This document shows, in pieces, positions 1 through 7,872 of a DNA stretch of 8,497 nucleotides (position 1 is its first letter; each line of letters begins with the position of its first letter). Below the pieces are notes generated by a model. It did no database searches, was not told the origin of the DNA, and worked only from the letters and a program-made list of their open reading frames with translations. The translations under genes and the position numbers were made by a program. Where the stretch lies: positions 1 through 8,497 of the forward strand of contig JAFZUH010000299.1 of the NCBI GenBank assembly GCA_017618435.1. The letters are read 5' to 3'. The stretch comes from Bacteroidales bacterium (lineage in GTDB: Bacteria; Bacteroidota; Bacteroidia; Bacteroidales; WCHB1-69).

Positions 1-3000
1 GAAGCAGTAAATATTAATAATGAACATCCCGATTCTTTGATATTGGAGATAGAAAACATCCCTTGCGGAGGAGGTTCAGGAACGGGCGACAGCATTTATT
101 CCGCCCGTCCGCATTTGCCGGACAATGTCTATGCCTGCATGAGTCCGTGTGACTGTGAGGATGAATATCTCGAAGACCTGCGTACGGATGCGAGATGGGG
201 CTTTTTGCACAGCGGCAAAAATAAATTACGCAGAATACTGATATATTCAGGCGACAGCCTTGCCCGTAGTTACAGTTTTTGCTATGGTGCCGATGTGTTC
301 GGTCGGGCACAGCTGCAAAAAATACGCCAATGGAATGCGGACTGCTCCGGAGAATCGTGGGACCATGATTTGAGTTATTATGAAGACATTCCCCAACAAT
401 TTAGTGTGTCGGATTCCGTTACGGTAAGCAATCCTGCAAGTTCTATTCGTATTTCGGAGAAAAGTTGTAAAAATAAAGAGTTGAACTTGATATCCAGAAA
501 ATTGCAAATAACACCATCTTTATTAGGCAGCAGCCGGACATGGAATGCGGGCATAGGCGGCGGTTTTAACATCGGCTTGGGCAAAAATGTGATGAATCAG
601 GAAGTGACGTTGGAGTTAAATCTCGGCGGAGGCGGAAACTGGGGCAAGGGATTAAGCACTTTAACCGATGTCAACGGAGACGGCTTGCCCGATGCGGTGT
701 ATATTAGAAAAGACAGTGTCCGTTATTGCCTGCAGACGGCAGACCGGCAATTCGGCAACGAGCAATTTTTAGGAGTAAAGCGATTTTTAAAGGATTACTC
801 CACCAATATCCACGAAAGCATCGGTGCCAATTGCATTGCTCACGGCAGTTTGGGCTCGGAACAGAGCAAACATGTTACCAATGTTTATTTTACCGACCTC
901 AACGGGGACGGTTTGTTGGACATTGTTGACAAAGGGCGTGTCAAAACGGTGATGCAGGGATATAAACCGCCTGTTATCACTGTGGACACCAATTGTTCAG
1001 AGATAAGCATTTGCCAAGGCGATGCTTATCAGGCAGACGAGATAGTCCTTCCCGACTTGGACTACGAGGAAGAGCATCCTTTGCCGGAATTGCAGCCCTA
1101 CGACATGGTAAGGTTTTTTGTCAACCAAGTATGTGACAGAGCGATGCAGATATATGCCCCTGTACAATTTTTGCCTTTGGGGCAAGGGGCGGATTCTTTG
1201 GAAAAAGATACGGTAATATTGAGCATAGAATATTACGACACCAGTCGTTCTTTTGTTGTACAACAAAAAATGCTCACATCCGACGACCTGTCCCTTGACT
1301 GGTCGGGACCTTTGTTAACATCCGGCAATCCGAATCTGACAAATGAAGCACGGGATTTTTTCTTTCAAGGGGTCAATACTTGCTACTATCCCACATCAGA
1401 ATGTGTATTTTTCTTCAGAGTGCACCCGTACAACGGTCGTCCGATACGCCATTTGTTGAGTTGGGATCCGCAGATAAAATACAGAAACTCATGCAACAGT
1501 ACGGAAGATGTCTATTCTCCGCACAATCTGCCTGCAGGAGCACAATTGTTGCAGTCGGACGGAACTTTTTACTGCCCTTTTAGAGGAAAACTCCATATTA
1601 AATATGAACAAACTCTCAATTCTACTACATTGCCGACAGGGCAAAATATAAGTTACACTTATTCATTGTCTTATAATAATGTAATTATTGCCAACCATCA
1701 GCTTGACGAAAATAATTCCACCATACAATATGATACGGTTCTTTCGGTAGATACGGGCGTTGTGCTGACATTTTCTGTCCGTAGCAACGATATATGGGAA
1801 AATATGCATCTCAACCAATGGAGACCGAATGTTTACTATGACTCCATTTGTATAGATAATGTAATGACTGAAGTGTTGGACTATGAAGAAAACAGTAGCG
1901 ACACCTTCAAATATTTCAATTATTATCCTGTGCCGAAATATGACATTTCCGACCAACTTTTTTATTGTGTTTATCATTCTCCTTCTGTAGCAAATGAAAA
2001 CATGTTTGAACTTCAGGCAAACACTACTTTGAATATTTTAATAGATTTTCAAAATCAAGTGATAAATGGTCGTTACACGCTGTATTTGGTTGGCGACCAA
2101 GGCGTGCTGTACCGTTGCACAGGTACTGTCAATTCAAGCAATATCTCTGAGACAGCAAGTATCTCCAACGGCTATAATGGACCATTGTGGTTGGAGTGTG
2201 TGTTTGACGGCATTCCTGCCACTTCTTTATCATATAATAGTTTTATAGATGGTTTTAATTGTATATGTGTGATATATGATTCGTCAAAAAGAGTCAGCCA
2301 TCCCTTGCACAAATCCATGTACGGACAATGGGGACAATTCCAATACAAAAACGAAAACAATGAAAATCTTATAGATACAAATTTTTTTGCCAAATGTGGC
2401 AAGCAAGATACAACAAGGCTGAAAAGCTTAATAAGTCAAATGATGTTTGACAGTACCCAATTTGCCCAATATGACACAACACAATATAGTTTATGGAGAA
2501 ACGAAGTTACTGACATTTTTAAACTGCTGCCTTTGACTGCCAACGGGGAAACACGGCGTTACGAGGGCGTTTTTCCCAATAGTTTTATCCAAGACGCCAT
2601 CATCGGCATAGGCTATCTGCCCGACATTACGGAATGGTTGTCGGACGATGAGGATGCAGACATGCAGGCAGAGCCCGCCGCATCCGATGAATTGAGAAAT
2701 TCTGTTTTGCAAGATGTTTCCACAAGAGGAAGGGCTTCCCGAAGCGGGGGGAAAGGTTGTTTGCTGAACAAGGTGAGCCGCAGCCTCAATTTCAACGGCA
2801 ATTGGAGTGCGATGGGAATGGGACAGAGTGCAAGCAGAAGTATTACCTATACCACTAACGATGTCATGGATTTAAACGGAGACGGCTATCCCGACATTAT
2901 TCACGATGGAATGGTGTATTATACCAAGCACAAGGGGGTGAACTGGGATTTTTCATCTACTTCTTCCATTTTTTCTGAAAACAACCATTTGTCAAAGAAT

Positions 3001-6000
3001 TACAGCATCGGCAACAATTTTTCCGCGGAACCTGTCAAGACGGTTATCGTGCCGAATATCAGAAACAAAGGGATGAGGACGGTGATTGACGGCATGCCGG
3101 ATATTTCCGGAGGACATACCGCATCGGAGGACAGAGTGGAACACACCCTTGCGGATATCAACGGAGACGGTCTGCCCGACTTGATTTACCGCAATAATAC
3201 AGTGCGAATCAACACCGGCTATGGCTTCCTTCCTGAAAAAACATGGGCAGGTTTGTCGGAGATAGGCGTCAGCACCGGCACCCTGCAAAACGTAGGCGTC
3301 GGAGACGGCACCACCTTATTTGCAGGAGCAAGCACAGACCCCAAACAGCCTTTAAGTGAATGGCATGCAAGCATCAGCGGCGGCTTGAGTTTGAACAAGG
3401 CCCAAAACGAACAAATTACAATACTTTTGGATATCAACGGAGACGGTCTGCCGGATTTGGTGCACAAAAACAGTAACGGCAGCATACAGTACCGCCTCAA
3501 TACGGGTATTTCTTTTGACAGCATTTGGCACACATGGTACGGACAAACGCTACAAGACTGGAGCACCTCGCTGACCATAGGCGGCAATGCGGCATTGACG
3601 GGCGGCATTACCTATATGGGAATTAAACTCTGCGGCAGCGTAGCCGTGAACGCTTCCTATACCAAAAACAGCGAGGAGGTACAGTTCACGGACTTTGACG
3701 GAGACGGTCTGCCCGATATGCTTTCCATTGATAATGATGACAACTTGTTTGTCCGCTACGCCCGCCTTGGCCGGACGGGCCTTTTGAAAGCGGTGGCAAA
3801 CCCTTTGGGCGGCAGCATTGTGTTGGACTATGAAATGACAGACGCCAATGTCTTTCACTCCCGCCGTTGGGTGTTGAAGGAAGTGAAGCTATCGGACGGT
3901 CTCCCCGGTGACGGTGCCGACACCCTGACCACCCGCTACGGCTACCAATACGGCTATTACGACCATGCGGAAAGGCGTTTCCTCGGCTTTGCCAAGGTCA
4001 GCACCTTTGAAATCAACACTAACGGCGACACCCTCCGCACCACAGAACGCTTTTTCGCCAACAACAATGTCCACCTTGCCGGACAAATATTGGCGGAAGT
4101 GCTCTACGACAGCCTGCACCGCCGTTATGTACAAACCACCCACCAAATCAGTTTGGACACCTTGAACACCATCGGCGGAGCCGCAAGGGTGTTCCCAAAA
4201 CTTTCCCGCACGCAGACCTGCTATTTTGAAGGGCTTCCGCAGGCACCTGTCACCAAAATACAGACCTTTGAATACGAAAACACCTACGGAAACCTTGTCC
4301 GCCAGAGCGAAAGCTCCACCGACCAAGACTTGATCATAATGGACATCAGTTATCATAATAGCTTAAGTAATTACTGCGTTAACATACCAAAAAAGGTTGA
4401 AATAACAGGATATCGCAAGCGTGAGACTGAAATTGACAGCATAGGTCATATTATTTCAATACATGACTATTACGACAATACACACTATCTGACCACCCGC
4501 ATGGAATACGATTCCTGCGGAAATATCACCGTGTTGCGGAGCCCCAATACCGCCACGCATTATGCCTACGATGCCGTAGCTCACACCTATCCTGTTTCCG
4601 TTACGGACACTTTCGGCGTGGCATCCTATATGCAGGATTATGATTACAGGTTCGGCGTGCCGAGAACTATTATAGACCGTGCCGGCAACCGCATGGAATA
4701 CACTTTGGATGCTTGGGGCAGAACCCTCACCGTACGCGGTCCCAAAGAAATTGCCGCCAACCAACCCTATACCCTGCGTTTTTCCTATTATGGTACAGAC
4801 GCGGCGTGCCACGTCCCTTCAACAAAAACAGAACATTACGACCCGCAGCACCCCGCCAATCCTATCAAAATATATACTTATTGCGACGGCTTGGGACGCA
4901 TAGTGCAGACCCGCAAGGAAGCCGCCGTCAACGGCGTGGAAAAATTGGTGATAAGCGGCTTGCAGCAATACGACGCCTTGGGCAGAGCGGTAAAAAACTA
5001 TTATCCCGTGGAAACCACCCTGCAGGACACGGCTTTTGCCTTTGTTGCGGACAATATTGCCCCCGCCACGGTGGTGTATGACGTGTTGGACCGTCCTTTG
5101 CTGCAGACAGCTCCCGACGGCAGCAGCACCGCCTTCCAATACGGCTTTGACGGCAGCCACCTGGGCAAAATGCTGTTCAAAACCACCACCACCGACGCCA
5201 ACCACCATTCCTCCGTTGAATTGAAAGACGTGAACGGCACACCTTGGGCGATAAAAGCCGCAGGACAGCCTTTTGTCTATTTTAATTATAATCCCGTTGG
5301 TGACAACACAAAAGTGTACAGTTCACAATCCAACGACTGGGAACGTAACTACACCTATGACCTCTTGGGAAGAAAATTAAGTTATACGGAGGGTATGCTT
5401 GCAGAATCCTTCACATATAATGGCAGTAACTTAGCCACTCACACCCAAAGCTGGGTGGAAAACACGCAAACCGCAAGCAAAACCACCCATTATCACTACA
5501 ACGCCCACCGCTTGGACAGCGTAAGCTATGATGACGCTTTAAGCACCATTTACCATTACGACCAATACGGACGAGTGGATTCCCTCTACGATGAAAGCGG
5601 CGTAATGTGTTATGAGTACGGCAATATGGGAGAAGTTACGCAAGAGACAAGGATTTACGCCCTGCCGTTCCTTGCACAACCCGTTGCTCTGACAACACAG
5701 TTCCGCTATGACTCCTGGGGGCGTGTGGACACCCTCATCTATCCAGATGGGGAGATTGTGAAGTACCAATATAACTGCGGGGGACAATTGCAAAGCATCA
5801 CCAACAATAGCAATTACAACTATCTGGATAGTGTAACCTATGACAAGTTTGGAGCAAAAACCAGCCAAAAATATGACAACGGATTGAAAACCAACTATAC
5901 GTATAACAATATTACTCGCCGTTTGTCTTCCATACAGACAATGGATAACAACGCAACCTTATCTTCTATAGGTTATACTTATGATTTGGTGGGTAATGTT

Positions 6001-7248
6001 ACCCAAGTAGCAAGCACCTGTCCTTGGCTTCAAAACCAAAGTTTTACGGAAAACTTTAGCTATGACAGCTCCGACCAACTAACCGCAGCACAAGAAAACC
6101 AAAACAATGGTTACCAATTAGCTGTAAACTATGGTAACTGGGGCAAGATAATGCAATATAACCTTGCCCAAACGGACATGTTGAACAATGTGACAGAATC
6201 TAAAAGCTATGCTAACACGTATGCCACACAAAATAACTTGCCTACTACACAAACCTTGTTTGCTCTTTACCAACAAACAGGCAGCGAGGATGTAACATTC
6301 ACCTTTGGTATAAATGGCAGTTTGAGAAAAAGAGAAGTGCAAACTCCTAATCCTTACACAGAATATTACCTCTTTAACTCTCAGAGCAACCTTAAAGCCT
6401 ATAGCGAAGATGCAATAAGTTTTGCTTACTACGGTTACAATGCCGCCAACACCAGGACCTACAAAATAAGCCTGAACAACACCAATGTATGGATAAACGG
6501 ACAGCCGCAGGAACTGCACATGCAGTTGCAGCAAGCCACATTCTATCCGAATCCTTACCTTAATTTTGATGCTTTTGGCAATTACACCAAACATTATTAC
6601 AATGGCACAGAACGCATTGCCAGCAGATTGGGCGAAAACAACTTTTTTATAGCCATTGCAAACAATACTTACTTGGAATCCCGCAGACAACAGGCTGAAC
6701 AGCAGTTTTTAGAAGACATACAAGACCTTATCTCAGAGACCCCGCAAATAGACATGCCCGCCATGGCGGACGCCCTCTCCTTACAACCTACAGGAACGGC
6801 GAATGATATTTTCTATTACCATGTAAATCATTTGGGCTCTACCTCCTTTGTAACCAATAATAATGCTACAATCACACAAGGATTCCTTTATGCTCCGTTT
6901 GGGGAAATTACAACGGAGTTTGATGCAAGTTTTGGAAACAATGTAATACCTAAATACGCATTCAACGCCAAAGAGTTGGACGAAGAGACGGGAATGTATT
7001 ATTACGAGGCAAGGTATTATGCTCCGCCGGTGTTCACGAGCAGGGATCCGATGTTCGAAAAATACTTCTGGATGACACCGTATGCCTATTGTGCGAATAA
7101 TCCTGTGAATCTTATTGATCCTAATGGAATGTGTGCAGAAGATCCTCCTTCGTACTATATGAATTCCCAAGGTTTTTGGATAGAAGGAGATGAAAGTTTT
7201 GGAGAATATATTGGCAATATTGCTCCAAACACTGATAGATACAGATAA
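1..7248 (+). CDS. Giant SpvB/TcB-TcC-like RHS-repeat protein (polymorphic toxin shell), 5'-partial, ended by an apparently premature stop
   Basis: This is the carrier of a polymorphic toxin. Related TcB-TcC and Rhs proteins fold into a hollow cocoon that encloses a C-terminal toxin and releases it by self-cleavage. 2,415 residues are visible. The TTG at 37 is in frame, but the twelve codons before it are also open (EAVNINNEHPDS), so the gene starts upstream and any signal peptide is out of view. Domains in order: SpvB-like start with the motif KLRRILIYSGDSLARSYSF (near 220-280), FG-GAP motifs, a beta-rich insert (about 930-2860), more FG-GAP motifs, the TcdB middle region (3799-4008 and beyond), YD repeats (4501-6099), and the RHS core (6811-7131). 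Only 38 residues follow DPNGM before TAA at 7246, whereas toxin tails are usually 100 residues or more, and the frame continues open after the stop. Family assignment is firm. The export route is unknown; type IX secretion is possible in this phylum, but no sorting domain is seen. Confidence 0.9.
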   Translation, partial: EAVNINNEHPDSLILEIENIPCGGGSGTGDSIYSARPHLPDNVYACMSPCDCEDEYLEDLRTDARWGFLHSGKNKLRRILIYSGDSLARSYSFCYGADVFGRAQLQKIRQWNADCSGESWDHDLSYYEDIPQQFSVSDSVTVSNPASSIRISEKSCKNKELNLISRKLQITPSLLGSSRTWNAGIGGGFNIGLGKNVMNQEVTLELNLGGGGNWGKGLSTLTDVNGDGLPDAVYIRKDSVRYCLQTADRQFGNEQFLGVKRFLKDYSTNIHESIGANCIAHGSLGSEQSKHVTNVYFTDLNGDGLLDIVDKGRVKTVMQGYKPPVITVDTNCSEISICQGDAYQADEIVLPDLDYEEEHPLPELQPYDMVRFFVNQVCDRAMQIYAPVQFLPLGQGADSLEKDTVILSIEYYDTSRSFVVQQKMLTSDDLSLDWSGPLLTSGNPNLTNEARDFFFQGVNTCYYPTSECVFFFRVHPYNGRPIRHLLSWDPQIKYRNSCNSTEDVYSPHNLPAGAQLLQSDGTFYCPFRGKLHIKYEQTLNSTTLPTGQNISYTYSLSYNNVIIANHQLDENNSTIQYDTVLSVDTGVVLTFSVRSNDIWENMHLNQWRPNVYYDSICIDNVMTEVLDYEENSSDTFKYFNYYPVPKYDISDQLFYCVYHSPSVANENMFELQANTTLNILIDFQNQVINGRYTLYLVGDQGVLYRCTGTVNSSNISETASISNGYNGPLWLECVFDGIPATSLSYNSFIDGFNCICVIYDSSKRVSHPLHKSMYGQWGQFQYKNENNENLIDTNFFAKCGKQDTTRLKSLISQMMFDSTQFAQYDTTQYSLWRNEVTDIFKLLPLTANGETRRYEGVFPNSFIQDAIIGIGYLPDITEWLSDDEDADMQAEPAASDELRNSVLQDVSTRGRASRSGGKGCLLNKVSRSLNFNGNWSAMGMGQSASRSITYTTNDVMDLNGDGYPDIIHDGMVYYTKHKGVNWDFSSTSSIFSENNHLSKNYSIGNNFSAEPVKTVIVPNIRNKGMRTVIDGMPDISGGHTASEDRVEHTLADINGDGLPDLIYRNNTVRINTGYGFLPEKTWAGLSEIGVSTGTLQNVGVGDGTTLFAGASTDPKQPLSEWHASISGGLSLNKAQNEQITILLDINGDGLPDLVHKNSNGSIQYRLNTGISFDSIWHTWYGQTLQDWSTSLTIGGNAALTGGITYMGIKLCGSVAVNASYTKNSEEVQFTDFDGDGLPDMLSIDNDDNLFVRYARLGRTGLLKAVANPLGGSIVLDYEMTDANVFHSRRWVLKEVKLSDGLPGDGADTLTTRYGYQYGYYDHAERRFLGFAKVSTFEINTNGDTLRTTERFFANNNVHLAGQILAEVLYDSLHRRYVQTTHQISLDTLNTIGGAARVFPKLSRTQTCYFEGLPQAPVTKIQTFEYENTYGNLVRQSESSTDQDLIIMDISYHNSLSNYCVNIPKKVEITGYRKRETEIDSIGHIISIHDYYDNTHYLTTRMEYDSCGNITVLRSPNTATHYAYDAVAHTYPVSVTDTFGVASYMQDYDYRFGVPRTIIDRAGNRMEYTLDAWGRTLTVRGPKEIAANQPYTLRFSYYGTDAACHVPSTKTEHYDPQHPANPIKIYTYCDGLGRIVQTRKEAAVNGVEKLVISGLQQYDALGRAVKNYYPVETTLQDTAFAFVADNIAPATVVYDVLDRPLLQTAPDGSSTAFQYGFDGSHLGKMLFKTTTTDANHHSSVELKDVNGTPWAIKAAGQPFVYFNYNPVGDNTKVYSSQSNDWERNYTYDLLGRKLSYTEGMLAESFTYNGSNLATHTQSWVENTQTASKTTHYHYNAHRLDSVSYDDALSTIYHYDQYGRVDSLYDESGVMCYEYGNMGEVTQETRIYALPFLAQPVALTTQFRYDSWGRVDTLIYPDGEIVKYQYNCGGQLQSITNNSNYNYLDSVTYDKFGAKTSQKYDNGLKTNYTYNNITRRLSSIQTMDNNATLSSIGYTYDLVGNVTQVASTCPWLQNQSFTENFSYDSSDQLTAAQENQNNGYQLAVNYGNWGKIMQYNLAQTDMLNNVTESKSYANTYATQNNLPTTQTLFALYQQTGSEDVTFTFGINGSLRKREVQTPNPYTEYYLFNSQSNLKAYSEDAISFAYYGYNAANTRTYKISLNNTNVWINGQPQELHMQLQQATFYPNPYLNFDAFGNYTKHYYNGTERIASRLGENNFFIAIANNTYLESRRQQAEQQFLEDIQDLISETPQIDMPAMADALSLQPTGTANDIFYYHVNHLGSTSFVTNNNATITQGFLYAPFGEITTEFDASFGNNVIPKYAFNAKELDEETGMYYYEARYYAPPVFTSRDPMFEKYFWMTPYAYCANNPVNLIDPNGMCAEDPPSYYMNSQGFWIEGDESFGEYIGNIAPNTDRYR
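664..921 (+). repeat. First pair of FG-GAP/VCBS calcium-binding motifs
   Basis: Two copies of the pattern D-x-N-G-D-G-x-x-D are visible: TDVNGDGLPD (664-693) and TDLNGDGLLD (892-921), 76 residues apart. In SpvB/TcB proteins such loops bind calcium and sit in the blades of a beta-propeller. In Tc toxins the propeller of TcB docks on TcA. No TcA-like gene is present here, so only the structural role is inferred. Confidence 0.85.
928..2865 (+). other. Long beta-rich insert between the two FG-GAP clusters
   Basis: About 645 residues of the shell protein separate the second and third FG-GAP motifs. The stretch has alternating polar and hydrophobic residues and many Asn, Thr, Ser and Tyr. Two parts look like beta-sandwich modules, near 1540-1840 (starting GTFYCPFRGKLHIKYE) and near 1990-2270. 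They are followed by the motif MYGQWGQFQYKN (about 2317-2352), which I recognise as common in long SpvB-family proteins. No catalytic motif is seen. The part from about 1570 to 2400 is visibly more AT-rich than the flanks. Adhesion or carbohydrate binding is possible but is only a guess from fold type. Confidence 0.5.
2866..3717 (+). repeat. Second cluster of four FG-GAP/VCBS motifs
   Basis: Four motifs occur at regular spacing: MDLNGDGYPD (2866-2895), ADINGDGLPD (3151-3180), LDINGDGLPD (3427-3456) and TDFDGDGLPD (3688-3717). The intervals are 95, 92 and 87 residues, which fits successive blades of a propeller. Twenty-four bases are identical between copies two and three (3153-3176 and 3429-3452). 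The Asp and Asn positions expected to bind calcium are all kept. Confidence 0.85.
3799..4500 (+). other. TcdB middle (midN/midC-type) region of the shell protein
   Basis: The motif NPLGGSIVLDYE at 3799 and YYDHAERRFLGFAKVSTF ending at 4008 are the signature of the TcB/SpvB middle region, where the propeller is joined to the cocoon. The following stretch, with RKRETEIDSIGH near 4417-4450, fits the second half of this region. It is present in full with no frame break. Base composition changes sharply inside it: roughly 53% G+C up to 4320, then about 36% over 4321-4500. Confidence 0.75.
4501..6099 (+). repeat. YD (RHS) repeat array forming the cocoon wall
   Basis: About a dozen degenerate copies of the pattern Y-D-x-x-G-R plus a following strand pair are visible. 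Examples are MEYDSCGN (4501), LDAWGRTLTVRGP (near 4705), YCDGLGRIVQTR (4879), YDALGRAVKNYY (near 4969), YDVLDRPLLQT (5077), YTYDLLGRKLSYTEG (near 5353), YHYDQYGRVDSLYDESG (5551) and FRYDSWGRVDTLIYPDG (near 5701). The last copies (YTYDLVGNVTQV near 5974 and FSYDSSDQLTAAQEN to 6099) have lost the GR. In known RHS proteins these strands spiral into a shell around the toxin. They are protein-level repeats; I see no long exact DNA repeats. Confidence 0.88.
6811..7131 (+). other. RHS-repeat-associated core domain with self-cleavage junction
   Basis: The core starts with YYHVNHLGSTSFVTN, continues with GFLYAPFGE, then FNAKELDEETGMYYYEARYY, and ends with SRDP (Asp codon at 7045), PYAYCANNPVNL and IDPNGM (Asp codon at 7117). 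It closes the cocoon in RHS and TcC proteins. In characterised relatives paired aspartates near this end form an aspartyl protease that cuts just after the DPxG(L/M) motif and frees the toxin. Both aspartates are present here, so cleavage competence is inferred. The junction marks the border between conserved shell and variable toxin. Confidence 0.88.
7246..7248 (+). other. In-frame TAA separating the RHS shell from its toxin tail
   Basis: The codons are AGA TAA CTT ACA. Frame is conserved on both sides, and no other stop occurs for 200 codons in DNA so AT-rich that I would expect well over ten by chance. A single substitution of a sense codon (for instance TAT, TAC, CAA or AAA) would explain it. 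TAA is also used as the normal stop at 7849 and 8383, so recoding of TAA is not supported. Confidence 0.85.
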
Positions 7249-7454
7249 CTTACAAAAATAGGAGGAAAATATTATCACAAAAACACTTCTAATTTATTCG
7301 CTAAAATCGGGAATGCTCTTGGTGGAAATTTTGTAGAACATAAACCTTATAGTAGTGCTGAAGAAAATTTAAATTCAGAACTTCTTTCAACAGCTATAGG
7401 ATATGGAGCTTTTAAAGTAGGAGGTGTTGCAGTTAACAATCTACTAAAAAAAGT

Positions 7455-7460
7455 AGGAGG
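7455..7460 (+). promoter_or_regulatory. AGGAGG, possible internal ribosome binding site for the detached toxin
   Basis: A perfect Shine-Dalgarno-like AGGAGG lies 13 bases before the in-frame ATG at 7474 and 6 bases before an out-of-frame ATG at 7467 that opens only a 10-codon frame. The hexamer also simply encodes part of Val-Gly-Gly. Spacing to 7474 is longer than usual, and Bacteroidota depend little on this signal, so use in translation is uncertain. Confidence 0.25.
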
Positions 7461-7473
7461 TTCTCTATGGAAA

Positions 7474-7851
7474 ATGTCTCCTTTAGAGAGAGGTTTTGAA
7501 TATGAAGCTAGATTAAATTTAAAAGGAGCCATGAAAAGTCCTAATTTTCCTGTAATTGATGCCTTTCATAACGGAGTAGCAACAAGTATTAAAACATTAG
7601 ATTTGGGGGCTAAATCTTATCAAAAAAATAATGCTGTATTTAACAAATTGATGGGTTATATTGATAAGTTAGCGAGTTTTAAAAAAGCGACCTGGGGAGA
7701 TGACATGGTAAAAGAGTCTATGATTCGTAAAAGAGTTTTAGAAGTTGGAATTCCTCGTGGTGCAACTTCATCTCAAGTTAAACAGATGAATAATGCAATT
7801 AAGTATGGAGAAAGTAGAGGTGTTAAAGTAAATATTAGAGTAGTATATTAA
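7474..7851 (+). CDS. PD-(D/E)XK-like nuclease toxin domain (CdiA-CT type), detached from RHS carrier
   Basis: 125 codons from the first in-frame ATG after the stop at 7246; coding sequence continues open upstream to 7249, so this start may not be the natural one. The domain begins MSPLERGFEYEARL (Glu9, Glu11), has PNFPVIDAF (Asp29), then SIKTLDL (Lys40), and ends with KYGESRGVKVNIRVVY. The order Glu, Asp, about ten residues, then I-K-T fits a PD-(D/E)XK nuclease core. The pattern RGxxxE..., FP-hydrophobic-D, S-hydrophobic-KT, and a final KYG/xxxVxVxI strand matches the nuclease domains at the C-termini of some CdiA proteins, which cut tRNA or DNA. I recognise this from family memory, without alignment; which nucleic acid it cuts cannot be told. 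It is followed 21 bases later by the likely immunity gene. Whether it is translated at all is unclear, and it may be a decayed toxin. Confidence 0.6.
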   Translation: MSPLERGFEYEARLNLKGAMKSPNFPVIDAFHNGVATSIKTLDLGAKSYQKNNAVFNKLMGYIDKLASFKKATWGDDMVKESMIRKRVLEVGIPRGATSSQVKQMNNAIKYGESRGVKVNIRVVY

Positions 7852-7872
7852 TGTGTTTAAATAAATTATTTT

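Larger units (their letters stand above)
7132..7851 (+). other. Variable C-terminal toxin region, interrupted by one in-frame stop
   Basis: Downstream of DPNGM the same frame carries 38 codons, TAA at 7246-7248, then 200 open codons to the TAA at 7849-7851. The region after the first stop reads LTKIGGKYYHKNTSNLF, then FVEHKPYSSAEENLNSELL, a Gly/Val/Ala-rich hydrophobic stretch (near 7384-7461), and the nuclease domain. Taken as one unit, the tail would be about 239 residues, a normal size for an RHS toxin tail. G+C is about 30% across it. The first part is likely a pre-toxin linker that sits inside the shell. Confidence 0.75.

Noticed and set aside
37..39. TTG as the start codon of the giant protein
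   Set aside because: The frame is open through to base 1 and the first visible domain is already an internal part of an SpvB-like protein, so the start lies upstream.
6118..6690. Long antisense open frame (190 codons), and others such as 3889-4356
   Set aside because: They lie wholly opposite the YD-repeat and middle-region coding sequence, show no recognisable domain, and are the usual shadow frames of such genes.
7246..7260. Frameshift as the cause of the split, or programmed frameshifting
   Set aside because: The downstream coding frame is identical to the upstream one, so no shift is needed. No slippery heptamer with a stem-loop is seen at the stop.
7260..7265. AGGAGG just after the stop as a restart site
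   Set aside because: No in-frame ATG, GTG or TTG follows until 7474; the hexamer is explained by two Gly codons.
7132..7851. A displaced orphan toxin cassette behind a complete RHS gene
   Set aside because: Orphan cassettes normally carry a second fragment of the RHS core with its DPxG junction. None is seen after 7131, and the tail continues in the same frame as the shell.
7249..7851. Alternative genetic code reading TAA as sense
   Set aside because: The toxin frame and the immunity gene both end sensibly on TAA, and Bacteroidota use the standard code.
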